Assembly: GCF_964199755.1 (NCBI RefSeq)
Contig: NC_133903.1
Span: forward strand, 55,930,739 to 55,994,738
DNA from: Larus michahellis
Lineage: Eukaryota > Chordata > Aves > Charadriiformes > Laridae
Length of the DNA stretch: 64,000 bases
Direction: 5' to 3'
The notes beneath the pieces are model-generated. The model was not told where the DNA came from. It was given only the letters and a program-made list of their open reading frames with translations, and did no database searches. Shown piece by piece: positions 1 to 12,000 of this stretch. Numbering within the stretch: the first letter of the stretch is position 1; each line of letters begins with the position of its first letter. The translations under genes were made by a program, and so were the position numbers.

Positions 1-13
1 CACAGCCCAGGCC

Positions 14-68
14 ATGGGGTCCGGTGAGGCTTTGGTGCTCCACGTCCTGCTCTGCTGCCTGTGTGGAG
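14..68 (+). CDS. IL23R: IL23R coding exon 1, signal peptide
   Basis: The ATG at 14 opens MGSGEALVLHVLLCCLCG, a short polar start followed by a Leu/Cys-rich hydrophobic core typical of a signal peptide. The exon ends before gtaagt at 69 in phase 1. Only 13 bases precede the ATG, so the 5' UTR and promoter are not assessable. Confidence 0.85.
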
Positions 69-3000
69 GTAAGTGGCCTCATGGCACAGCTTGACAGAGC
101 TCGGTACGGCTTGACACAGCTTGATAAGGCTTGGCACGGCTCAGCATGGCTCGGCATGGCTTGGCATGGCTCGATATGGCTTGGCATGGTCTCGGTATGG
201 CTTGATGTGGCTCGGTACGGCTTGGCACGGCTCAGCACAGCCACCGCAGCATCACCCTCATGGACCACCAGAGCAAACATCCCATCCCTGCCAGGGAACT
301 GGAGCCGGAGGGAGGAAACTACGATGCCACCGCTATGGATTTTGGGGGCAGCGCTCTGGTAGCATTGTCGGGGGTGTCCCGCGCCCCGCAGCACCCTCTC
401 CTCCCGCATCCCGGGAGCGGGCCTGCATCCAGCGGCGCTGAAGGGTGCTGGCGTTTCAGCGGCTGTGAGAAGCGGCGTGATCCTGCCTCCGCAGGCAGCT
501 GCGCCCTTTCCAGGAAGGCCAGATCGAGCCCGATACCGGCTGCGAGACGGGTTTGCTGGGGCTGGTGCAGAGCCCTCATCTGATAGCGCAGGGCAGCGTG
601 CCTCTGCGCGGGGGCTGCCGCCCTAATCTCGGGGGATCAGAGCTCTCAAGGCTGCGGGTTATTTCCCTGCAGTCATCTAAGCCTTAGAGCAAAACCTAAA
701 ATTGGTGAAACTAGCTGTTTTCGACCTGAGGGGATGAGTCACCGGGTGCTGGGTCGCTGCTGAAGGCAGGGGGGTTTATCCCCACCCCAGGGGGGGAGCG
801 AGGTGGGGTCCTGCCATGCTGCTGCCCGCATCCCAGCAAAGCAGCCGCCCGCGCGGAGCGATGGGCATCATCCTCCCCCATGGGACACCCAGCCGGAGCC
901 ATCCTGACCCGGTGGGTGTCGGCGCAGCTGCGGCAAACATCAAGTGCTCGGGGCACGTCTGGATCAAGCCCGCACCGGTGGTGCGGATGGGCTCCAACAT
1001 CTCCATCAACTGCCTCTCCACCCTCGGCTGCAACTGGGACGAGTTATCCATCTTCCTCAATGACAACCGCGTGGAGGGTCCCCTGCGTCCCCTCAACAGC
1101 ACCACTTTCCAGCTCCAGCTGCAGGATTTCCGGATGCCTTTGGGGACCGTCCTCTGCCTCGCCAAGTGTTCCGGCATCCGAAAGCTGGAGCTGGTGTGTG
1201 GCACTGACATCCTGGCCGGCTGTGAGTCCTCCATCCCTCTGGGGTTTCCGTGGCTTTTCTTAAGCCACCAGCACCGGGGTGGTGGGGGTCGGGGGGAGTC
1301 GCAGCATCCTGGGCTTTGCATTGCTTGGCGGCGGGGTTTGTCTGCATGCTCTGCCTGCCCTTGCCCCCGCAGACCCTCCGGACCCCCCCAGCAACCTGAC
1401 CTGCTCCATCGGCGAGCACTCGGGGCGCCTGGCATGCACGTGGGACGCGGGGCAGCCCACCCACCTCAGCACCCGCTACACCCTCCACCTGCGCAGGTAA
1501 GCCCCCGCGGGACGGGGGGGGCTGCGGGGCGATGCACGGAGCTGGACGGGGGCTGGGGGGGTGCGCAGTAATCGGCACAGCTGGCACGCGGTGGTCGGGG
1601 CACGGCGGCCACAAACCCGGGTGACACCAGGGCTGCCGGTGCCCCAGTTACACTTCCTAAAGCGCACGTCTCCCCGCTCCCCTCCTTGCAAACCTCACAT
1701 GAAAGGGGGGGGTTTGATCCTGCAGGGTGGGACCCCGCACACCCCCCCACCCCGTGCCGTTGGTGCCCCCAGCATCACGCTGCAGCCCGTCACAGCCGTG
1801 CATTTCTCGCAGAGGCATCGATTCTCCCTAAGATAAAGGGTGCAGCTGGCGGTGTGCACCTAACGCTGCCCAAACCCCGAAACCGAAACCCCCGCAGGGT
1901 ACAAAAGTTTGAACCTGAGGCGTGTTGCAGCCCTTCCGACCCGGCCCGGGACGCTCCCTGCCACGGCTGACTCCGAAGCCCCCGCGACACAAGACTGGCA
2001 GGCTTTCAAAGTTAATCTGACTCAGCTATTAAAGTAAACGCGTCAAATCCCGTCACAGATAGGCTTTGTGAAGAGACGTGATTAACCGCCTGCCTAAATT
2101 TGCTCGGGTTTCAAACTTTGAACCGTGCAGCCAGAAAGGACTGAGAAAGTTGCCTTCCCGCAGCGAAAACGCAAATGCCCTACAGAAATGCCAAGAAGCG
2201 AAGGCGATTACTTTCTAGTTCGCTGCAAGAGTGACAAACTCTGGTTTCGGAGATGACTGTGCCCCCGCCGCCAGCTGTGACCCCTGGAGAGCCGGGGTTG
2301 CCTTTCCAGCGGGTGCGTGATGCTGGGACCGGGGCTCTGACTGGGGCTGCCTTCTGCTTCCCAGCGTGGGAACGGCAACGGATGCTGAGGATGATGAGAA
2401 GGAGGAGGAAGAGGTCTTCCCCGCGGGCTCGCCGGTGCTGCTGAGCGCACTGCGTGGTGGGAGCCGCTACTCGGCGTGGGTGCAGGCCACCAACGCGCTG
2501 GGCACTGCCCGCTCGGCCCCCCGGCGCCTCGACCTGCAGGAGCTCGGTATGTCTTGTCTGTCCGACCATCCGTCCGCGCGCTGCACCGCGTGATGGGGCT
2601 GTGCCTAAAGGCGTCACTTTTGGGACACGCAGCCCCCCTTGACATGCCAGCCCCTCGCTTTCCCTGCTGTCCCCACAGTGGTGCCCGCTCTGCCCCTGGT
2701 CACCGGCGCCGAGACGACGGAGACGTCGCCTCCCACCACCACCGTCCACTGGAGGAGACAGACGCTGCGGGAGAACGTGCGCTGTGAGGAACGACACAAA
2801 GCCACGGGCGCCCTGGCATGGCATGTGAGACAGCCTGGGACCCCCCCAAACCTCCCCCCACGCAGAGCCATGGGCACGAGCTGCCCCCCCACTTAGGAGA
2901 CGGGCCAGTCCTGGTCCTGCCGGAGACCCCCCGCGCAGCCAGGGGCAACGGGAGCATCTGGGGTCATTCAACACCCACTTACCCTTTGCCTTGGCACTGG

Positions 3001-6000
3001 CGGGGGGCACGCAACCCCGGCCATGGGCAGCCCCCCACCTCCACTGGGGCAGGACAGCTGAGGCCAGGCAGGGTTATCTCTGTTTTTTAAGAAAAAGGGC
3101 AAAATCATAAATATTTCCAAAGGTTATCTGGCTCTACAAGGGCAAGGCAAAGCAGCCTCTAGGGCTGCTGAGCCCCCCCGCACGCTCGCAGACACAATGA
3201 CTCCCGGGGCAGCTCCCCCTGGCTCCCTTTTGGAAACCTTCCCGGTGCTGGCAGGGGCTGAGGATGGATCTCAGCACCCATGGGAGCCCCCGAAACTGCC
3301 AGAAGCCCAGTGTGGGGGTGGGCTGGGGGCTCTCCCTGCACGCCCCCAGCTTGCCCAGTACATTGGGTGTGTTGGCACCGTGTCTTGCAACGGCATCAAC
3401 CCCAAAAAAACACACTGGAGCCCCACGGGAGGGGTGATGGGGACCCCCGTAGCTGTGCCCCAAGGCTTAGCCATCCGCATAGAGGACCGTGGCTGTCCCC
3501 ATCCATGCAGATGACGAAGGGGGTCCAGTGGGGGGGCGGCTGGGTCCCACTCCCCCCTAGCACCTGCTTCCCTTGCAGGTGGAGGCATGGGATGGCACGG
3601 CGCAGGACGGGCCCCGCTCGCGGCACAACCTGCAGAGTGACACCCAGTACGTGTTCCAGGTCCGGTGCCGGCTCAGCTCCCCCAGCAGCCCCTGGAGCGC
3701 CTGGAGCACCCCCTTTCTCTACACCACCCCCGAGGCAGGTAAGCTCAGCTCCTTCAGATGCTCAGCAGGGACCTGGCCCAAACTCCAGCTGCTGGGCAAG
3801 CCAAGGTTAGCCAGTGGCATGCACGCGGCAAGCACAAGACACAGGAGCCTGCATGTCCTCACGCTGCTGGAGACTGCTTTTGAGAGACATCGGGCATGAC
3901 GCTGTGGAGGCCCGGGAGGCATCACCACCATGCCCACGCCGCAGCCGAGGGCTGAGCGCTGTCAGGAGCCGGCAGCTCATCTCACGCCCTCCAAGCACCA
4001 AACCCCGCGGCAGGCTGCAGGTCATGGTGATTTTAACAGACTCCCGAGGCTGCTGCAGTATGGCGGGAGCCGGAGAGAAACCTGGGGGGCTTTGCGGGCA
4101 TGTGGTTTTCTGTGCAGGAAGAGGGATGGGACGTGATTATCCATCTTTGGTAGCCCCGACGGCCGGGAGCAGCTCTTGCCTAGGCGGAAAAGCCACATCA
4201 GCCGAGGTGTCCCAGCAGCCACAACTAGCTGTCACCTTGGGTCAGCTTCCCCGCTTTGCATCCCAGTTATGGACACCAGGATGAGCTCAGGCATGGAGGC
4301 TCAGTTACCTCAGCCAGCAGTGGGCTGAGACGCCTGAGGAGCGATGCCTTCCTTTAGGTCCCAGTTGCAGCGAGGAAGCTGGAGACGCTCTTGTCCTAAA
4401 AAGCAGCGTTTGCTGCTGTTTGCAGTCTGGGCTGTTTCCTCCCCGCGGCGGCAGAGCCGTGCAGCAGCGAGCCTGACGCGTGGGAACCAGCCTGATGTCC
4501 CGGCATGGAGCCACCAACCAAGCAGGGTGTTCTGCAGAGCCTGGGTGGGAGCCCCGGCCGGTTGCCCTTCGGGAGCCCCTGCCACCTCCCACGCTTCCTC
4601 CCGCAGCCCCGACCGTGCCACCCGACGTCTGGCGGCGCCTGGGCCCGGCCTTCCCAAACGGCAGCCACGAGGTGACGGTCTTGATCAAGGTAAGGGCTGG
4701 TTTTTTTGGCGGCTCCTGTGAAGTTTTCGAATTCTCAGCTCCTCCCCGAGAACAGCAGCGGCCAAGAGGCAGGGGAATCACAGACTGGTTTGGGTTGGAA
4801 GGGACCTTAAAGGCCACCCAGTGGCACCCCCTGCCCTGGGCAGGGACACCTCCCACCAGCCCAGGTTGCTCCAAGCCCCGGCCAACCTGGCCTTGAACCC
4901 CTCCAGGGATGGGGCAGCCACAGCTTCTCTGGGCAACCTGGGCCAGGGGCTCACCCCCCTCACAGCCAACAATTTCTGCCTCACATCTCATCTGTCTCCC
5001 CTCTTGCAGTGTAAAACCCTTCCCCCTCATCCCATGGCTCCCCTCCCTGCTCCAGAGTCCCTCCCCAAGGTGATGCTCTTCCTTAAGAGCCCCTTGACTG
5101 AAGAGATGGGGGGGAGGAAGAGGAGACCTCAACGTGTCCTTGGGGCAAAATCTCTCCATCCTTGCAAAATCACCCAACTGAGGGGACCTCAGTCCTGCAC
5201 TGGGGCTGCCCAGTGCCGGACCCCACACCCGTCCCCACAGTGCTGTCTGTCTGTCCGTCCGCAGCCCCTGCTGCCGCGGGATGCCCGCGGGAGGATCCTG
5301 GGCTATGCCGTGGTTGCCGAGAGCCCCAGGGGAGACCTGCTCCTCTGCAACACCTCCAGCACTGCCTGCACCGTCCTGGTGCCCCAGGGAACCCGCGTCC
5401 TCCACGTCACCGCTCACAACTCCAAGGGGGCGTCCAGCCCCGCCAGCATCACCCTCAGCTGGGGCACCAACAGCCAGGAAGGTGGGATCTCACACACACC
5501 AACCGCAGCCTGGATTTTATCAGGATTGCAGGGAAAAAAGTGCTAAAACAAGGGAAAAACCTCACTCTGCCGAGGAACACGGCGTCCTCCAGGCAAGGCC
5601 AGCATCCGCCGGGGATGGAGATGCTCCGCAGCTGCCTATCTCAGCCCTTGGGCTTACAGCAACAAGCTTAAAAATAAGTTTATCCTGCCCGCATTGGCTC
5701 GGCGCAGCGGTGCTCCCAAAAATAGCTCTGGTCAGGGAGACTGTCCCTGCTGGGAATTCGGTCCTTGCAAATAGAAAGGAAGGAAAAAAAAAAAAAAAAC
5801 AAAAAACAAAACCATCCTTTCCAGGGCACTTTAGGTCCCCTGCGCCACAAGTTGTGGTTTTCCCCACAACCACGCTTTCCTATTTTTGAAAGACGTCTTT
5901 TTTAATGAGCAACAGGAGGGGAAAGTCCCATTCAAATTGAGGACAAATATATGACTAAGAAGAAACTAAAGAGAAAGAAGGCGGAAAAAATTCTCTAATC

Positions 6001-9000
6001 TCACGTACTTATCAGAATCACACGCCTTTCTTATAAGAAATGACAGGTAAAGCATTTCAGATGAGACATGATGAAGCTGAAAGATGTGCTTTTATGACAC
6101 GTGTATAAGCACATACATATCTACATAGATAAAAACATTTTTTAGATATATATAAAAATATACATATTATATATAAAATATATGGTTTTATATATATATA
6201 TATATTTAAAACCCCACCACATTCTAGAATTTCTTGTTCCCTCTTCAGTCCTTAAAAACTTTCAGGAAAGCCACATTTTTCCTGGGCTTAGCTGCCCCTT
6301 CCCAGCCCCCCCGGCCTCTGGAGGTGACAGTCCCCTCGCCACCTCTCTCCGCAGAGTTCCCGGCGCCGGCGGCCGTGGAGGTCAAGTCCGAGAACGGGAG
6401 CAGGGTCTCGGTGGCCTGGCAGCGCCCCCGCCGCAGCCGGAGGTCCCCGCTCTGGTTCATAGTGGAGTGGGTTTCCACCGCCCAGGAGGATCGGTATTTT
6501 TGGAAGAAAGTCCCCTATGAGGAAACACACACGTACATCCCAGGTGAGATTTCTGCTACTTGGTGCTCGGATGCTACTAGGATGCTATAACGTCCTACAC
6601 CAGGATGTTGTAAAGCCAAAATATATTAGGAAAGGCAGAGGTGTTTTTGAAATCGAGCCCCCTGCCCACTTGGTTTTGGAGAGTGGGACTGTGGAGGGCC
6701 CTCAGGGAGGAGGAGAGAAGCCATAGGAGACATGAGGGCAGTGGGTGGGATTTGGTCATAGAATCATAGGGTTGGAAGGCACCTCTGGAGATCATCTAGT
6801 CCAACCTCCCTGCCAGAGCAGGGTCACCCAGATCAGGTTACACAGGAACATGTCCCCCAGGTGAAGGGCACAGGGGAAGAGGTGACAAGCGAGCTGGCAG
6901 GCAGGGAAGCCATGGGGGAACACGTGGAGGCCTGCCCAAGCGCAGGAGGTGTTTAGAGGAAGTAGAGGGAGAAGGCACAACACTTGATGCACCATGGTTG
7001 CTGCTTTAGCACCTCTCCTCCCTGCCATGCCCAGAGAGACAGGCCGGTGGGTCCTCACCAACATGGCCTGAGCCCAGCAGCAGGAACACCTCAGGACCCA
7101 TCCCACTCCATTCCTGCTTCCCCCATTAATTCTGGTGCTTATTGGGTTTTTGGGTACTCCCTAGCCAGTTGCCTGACCAGGCTTTTGCTCTTCCGCATGT
7201 GTTTCTGGGAGCCGCTCATGCGGTGGCTTTCCCCAGGGTGAAAGTGGGCTTAGAGCTGGGGACCCCCCACACCTCCATCTACTTCCACCACTCAGTAACA
7301 AGCCCTTGAGCAAACCTAGAGCTTTCACAGCAGCCCATAAATACATTTTCAAGGCAAATCTTGCTTCTTTCCAGAAGAGGCAGCAGCAGGAGGTCACATC
7401 AGCGCGTCAGTGTACGCCGTCTACCCCGATGGAGTCAGCAAACCAAGCTCCAACCAAGGTAGGCCCAGTTGGGTGGAGAAGTCACTGCTTGCTGCGATGG
7501 GGCTACAGACCTCAGCTTGCTATTTCATGCTTCATATTCCCACAATCGGCCAGTTTTGCAGAATTACTTAGTTTTTAGAAATGAGATGTAAAACCCTCCC
7601 ACTGACCAGAGGAAAACAGGGCTCTTGTTGGAAAGCCATTGGCTGCAGGTCATGAAAACAGAGATTTTTATCAATGCGTCTGCATGAAGACCTTCTCTAG
7701 CTGATCGTTGCTCCTGCTTGCACATCTCCAATGCACACGAGAACCACATCTTACCCTGCAAGATACACCAATGGATTCATTGTCCCTGTTTTGTGACAGA
7801 AAAGATGAGGTTGCTGCTTTGCACGTTGGACAATCAAATGTTATAGAGAAACCAGAACAAAGAAAACAACTTACCGAAACCAACTGGTCAAGCTGCAGCC
7901 CACCCTTCCTTACCTGGAGCTGGAAGCAGGTGGGCTTCAGTTCTGGAGACTTTTAGACAGGACGAGGCATGGGCTGATTGACAAAGGAAAGTAAGGACCG
8001 GCTGTGCATCATCTCCACTACTGTCTGTGTTGGCTCTGGTTGTCCTCAAGAGCTGGTCCTCACCCAAGTGAGCCAGGATAAGCCATGCACAGCTCAGCAT
8101 CTGAGCACTGAGGAGACCTCCCAGCACCACCATACCTGCTCTATGGACACCACAGCACAGACAAAACATCTGCATTTAAGGACACTACACACAGTGTCCA
8201 GTAGTAGCTGTGTAGGACCATGGAGACAAGGAAGGGATGAGATGAAATCAAGTCAAGTCAAAGTCAAGTCATGAAGTCAGCCCATGGGTCTAAGTCAGAA
8301 CCTCCAGAGATCCTGCAGCATAGCTCATAGCCCAGGGCTGAACTTAAATAGCCCCATGGGCAGGGGCTGTGGGTGGAGCTCCCAGGTGGGGCTGGTCAGG
8401 GCCATTAAGACTGATTGTCCTCATGGATCCAGCTGTAGCCACATGCAACGGTAACACCTTGGAATGTCAGCAGTTCACCGACTCACGCTGTAACACAATT
8501 TTAGATGCATTATTCGAAGCTGCTCACTTTCCCTACGACGATCCAGCCCTGTGTTTCTGGTTGGCACCTCCCATGGCTTTGAGAACAGCAGTTATTCCAT
8601 TTTTTCCCAAGAAATGGAAACAAATATTCCTGGCTGGTTCATCCTGGGCTGTTCACGGCTGCTAGCCCCGACTATTAACTGTTATCCTTACGGACACACT
8701 GACAGCCTTCGTCTCTGGGCAGGTCAGGGTTTGGGCACCACCAGCTCTGGTGACATGAACTTCCAGCATCCTGATCCTCAAGTGGGGCTTAAACTTTGGC
8801 AGCAGGTCTCCATCTGCATGGAAAAGGGAAGAGCTGGGTGTCAAAAGGAGGATGCTCTAACCTTTGCACCAGCAAACAGCTTAGAAATGTGTCAAATGTT
8901 TGAAAATAGAGACTTCGTCCTTAGCGGTTGCATAGGTCCCACTCTGTGGAGGAGGTGGCCCCTCGTCCCTGCCCTGCTGGGACAGCTGGATTTGGGGATG

Positions 9001-12000
9001 GAGAGGCAAACATGGGGAGCAGCGGGATTTTTCCTGAAGCAGTCAGCCAGCTGAAGGGTACAGAGGACTTTTCAGATGTGCAAATGAGGGGTTTCGTAAA
9101 GCACCTGGATCCTGGCACTTCTAAAGATGCACTTGTGAGTCTTGCCCTTCCTGAATTTCCCACTATTGGCAATTTGTTGTCTTGGGAAAATCCTGCAGCC
9201 AGCGGGAGCTGTGCTTGCGCGGATGACTCTGCAAAAGGGAGCCTTTATATTTTCAGCAGCTCTGGGGGCATTTCCCTTCCTTCAAACACAACACAGACCC
9301 ACAACCACACCATCAGCAACATTCACTGCTATTGAAAGACATGGGAAAATCACAGGGAGCAGGGCTGGGAAGGATGGCTACCTGTTCCCAAGGGAAGATC
9401 AGCTGTACGGCTTCCATTCCTGACAGACGTTGGGTAAAACTGCTCTTGCATTTCCAGGAAAAGGCAGCTGCTGTGGTTTCACCCCAGCCAGCAGCTGGGA
9501 CCACGCAGCCGCCCGCTCACTCCCCCGGGTTGGGATGGGGAAGAGAATCAGAAGAGTAAAAGTGAGAAAACTCGTGGGTTGAGATAGAAACAGTTTAATA
9601 AGTAAAATGAAAGCCGCGCACCCAAGCAGAGCAAAACAAGGAATTCATTCCCAGCTTCCCGTCACAGGCAGGGGTTCAGCCATCCCCAGGAGAGCAGGGC
9701 TCCATCACGTGTAACTGTTAATTGTGAAGACAAATGCCATCACTCCAAACGTCCCTCCCTTCCTTCTTCTTCCCCAGCTTTACACACTGAGCATGGCATC
9801 CTATGGCATGGAATATCCCTTTGGGCAGTTGGAGTCGGCTGTCCCAGCCATGTCCCCTCCCAGCTCCTTGTGCCCCACCAGCCTGCTCGCTGCTGGGGTG
9901 AGGGGCAGAAAAGGCCTTGAGAGCTCAGCAGCAACCAAACCCACCAGTGTGCTATCAACAGCATCTCTCCTCCCAAATCCAAAACACAGCACTTGACCAG
10001 CTGCTAGCAAGAAAGTCAATTCTATTCCAGCTGAAACCATGACAGCAACCTGGCCTGGTGCTCCTCAGCCTTGCTGCTAGAGCAGTTGTCCTCCTTCATG
10101 ACCTGTGCTTTAACTGCTGCAGTTTAAGATGATGACTCTTGTCGTCCTCGTGGTGAAAAGGGGCCAACTACCATCCTTGTCCTTGTAGTGTTGCTCATTT
10201 GCCACCCCATTGCATGCTCTGCTGGGGGTGCTCTGGTGGGGCACATTCTCCCAAGGACGGGCATGCATACCATGCGTGTCCCAGGAGAGACCTTTTTTCT
10301 TGCTGGGTGGCCCCGACCCCAGCAGATGACTCCAGCTGAGGGCTGACTGCAGGGCATGGTGGTTCCTTCCCTCTCCAGGGGACCACGCTGCTCACGCCTG
10401 GCCTGGGGTGGTGGCCCAGGCCCCTGTGCAGGGAGATGACCCTGGGAAGATGCGGTGGGTGGCTTGTCCTGACCACATAGCTGTGGTTCTGGTCCAGGCT
10501 ACAGATGCAGTCCAACACCCAGCCGAGCGGTGGGCTCGCCCTTGGCCTGGACCTTCACCCTTTTTCTGTAGCAGCAACATCACCACACATTTGTTAAGGA
10601 GAAGAGACCCCAAGGGAATTGCTCCACACGGCCGGGAAGAAAGCTTGCTGCTTCTTTTAGCAAAAAAACGCTTCTTGCCGTGTCAGGCTCTTTGGCTGCA
10701 GGTCTTCCCTCACCGCACAGCCCATCACACAAACAGATATTGTCCGAAAATTCAGTCCCAGGGCGTTCAGGCACTTTGAGAAATAATCTGTAGGTGCTCA
10801 TGAAAAATGACGGACAATTCCTCAGGAAGACTAAACTGGTGTTTCAGGTACTGAGGGGAGCGATGTGCGTGGAAGACGTTTTGTCGTTGGTGTTGTGTGT
10901 TCATCAGCATCTCGTCGAATTGGATCTCTGAGAAACAGGAGACTGTGTAGAGTCTGGCCAGAGCTGGAGTTACTGATTACTTCAGGAGGCTTTCTTTTAC
11001 TCGCCATACCATTATTTATTTTTCTAAATAATATTAACAAACTGCAAAAAGCCATCACTTCCATGTTACCAGTTGTTCTCTAAATGAAGTTACAGACATT
11101 TTTCTCTGCTCTCTGTTTAAGTCCCTTCAGATGACCCGCTCCCAGGCAGCACCTACAGCGAGATCTCCCACGGTAAGAGGACAGTAGCTCAGACTTGGTA
11201 AGCCAGACTTTCTCCTTGACCAGAAGTGGAAATTATAGCCCGAGCAGCGCCTGCAGCATCTGGTGATGGGGAAACGAGAGCTTCCCTTACCCTTGGGAGA
11301 GATCAGGGCCAGAAAAGCAACTTTTCTCTTGGTGGCGATGTGAGCTGCATGGCAGGGAAGGCTGCAGCGCTCTCACGGCTCTGTAGCACCTACGTAACGC
11401 ATCCCTTAAGTTTTGCTTTCTTATGAGACTTATAATATAACGTACATTCCAGCAAATAAGAGATAAGAAGCCCAGGAAAATATAAGATAACGTTAACGTA
11501 TACCATAACAGCGATAGACTGTTTCGACCTTGCAGCTTGAACCGGAGAATGATTTAAGCATTTCCCATCCATTTTACGTAACTTCGGTCGTGCTTCTGGT
11601 TCGAACATCTTCTGGTAAAGGTTACGTTGATGATCTCTTGCAGTACTTAAACCAAAAGCAAAACCAGCGTAAGCTGAAGAAGTCACTTCAGCATTTCTGG
11701 AAGGCAAGTCTGCGTAGGAAATGGTTAAACACAGTGACCACACTTCTTCGAATTACTTGATCGAACACCCTGTCCGTGGCCATCGCCCGCGATGCTCCGG
11801 TCACAGGAGAACGCGGATGGGACAGTAGTTTTGGTTTTGCTCTTGTTGTGGCTTCGCTTCGTTCACCGGGGAGCAAAAGGGCGAGAGAAATGCTGAAGGC
11901 TGCTTTGCCAAAGATCTGCCCTTTCTGTCAGCCAGCTCCAGATGGGGCGGTGGAGCAGGGCCACCCCATTGACCTTTTTCCTCTCTATCCTTTTCCAGAC

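Noticed and set aside
2180-3010. Minus-strand frame of 276 codons
   Set aside because: Antisense shadow of GC-rich IL23R exons 4 and 5; no start context or family match.
4305-5417. Minus-strand frame of 370 codons
   Set aside because: It overlaps IL23R exons 7 and 8 and an antisense CR1 tail; GC-rich shadow with no recognisable domain.
4607-7458. Possibility that the D4-D5 exons belong to a separate gene or pseudogene
   Set aside because: All four exons join in frame with both neighbours, have good splice sites, no stops, and parallel the IL12RB2 exon layout.
10048-10650. Possible retroviral internal sequence next to the LTR
   Set aside because: No gag, pol or env motif is visible in any frame, so it is left as plain intron.
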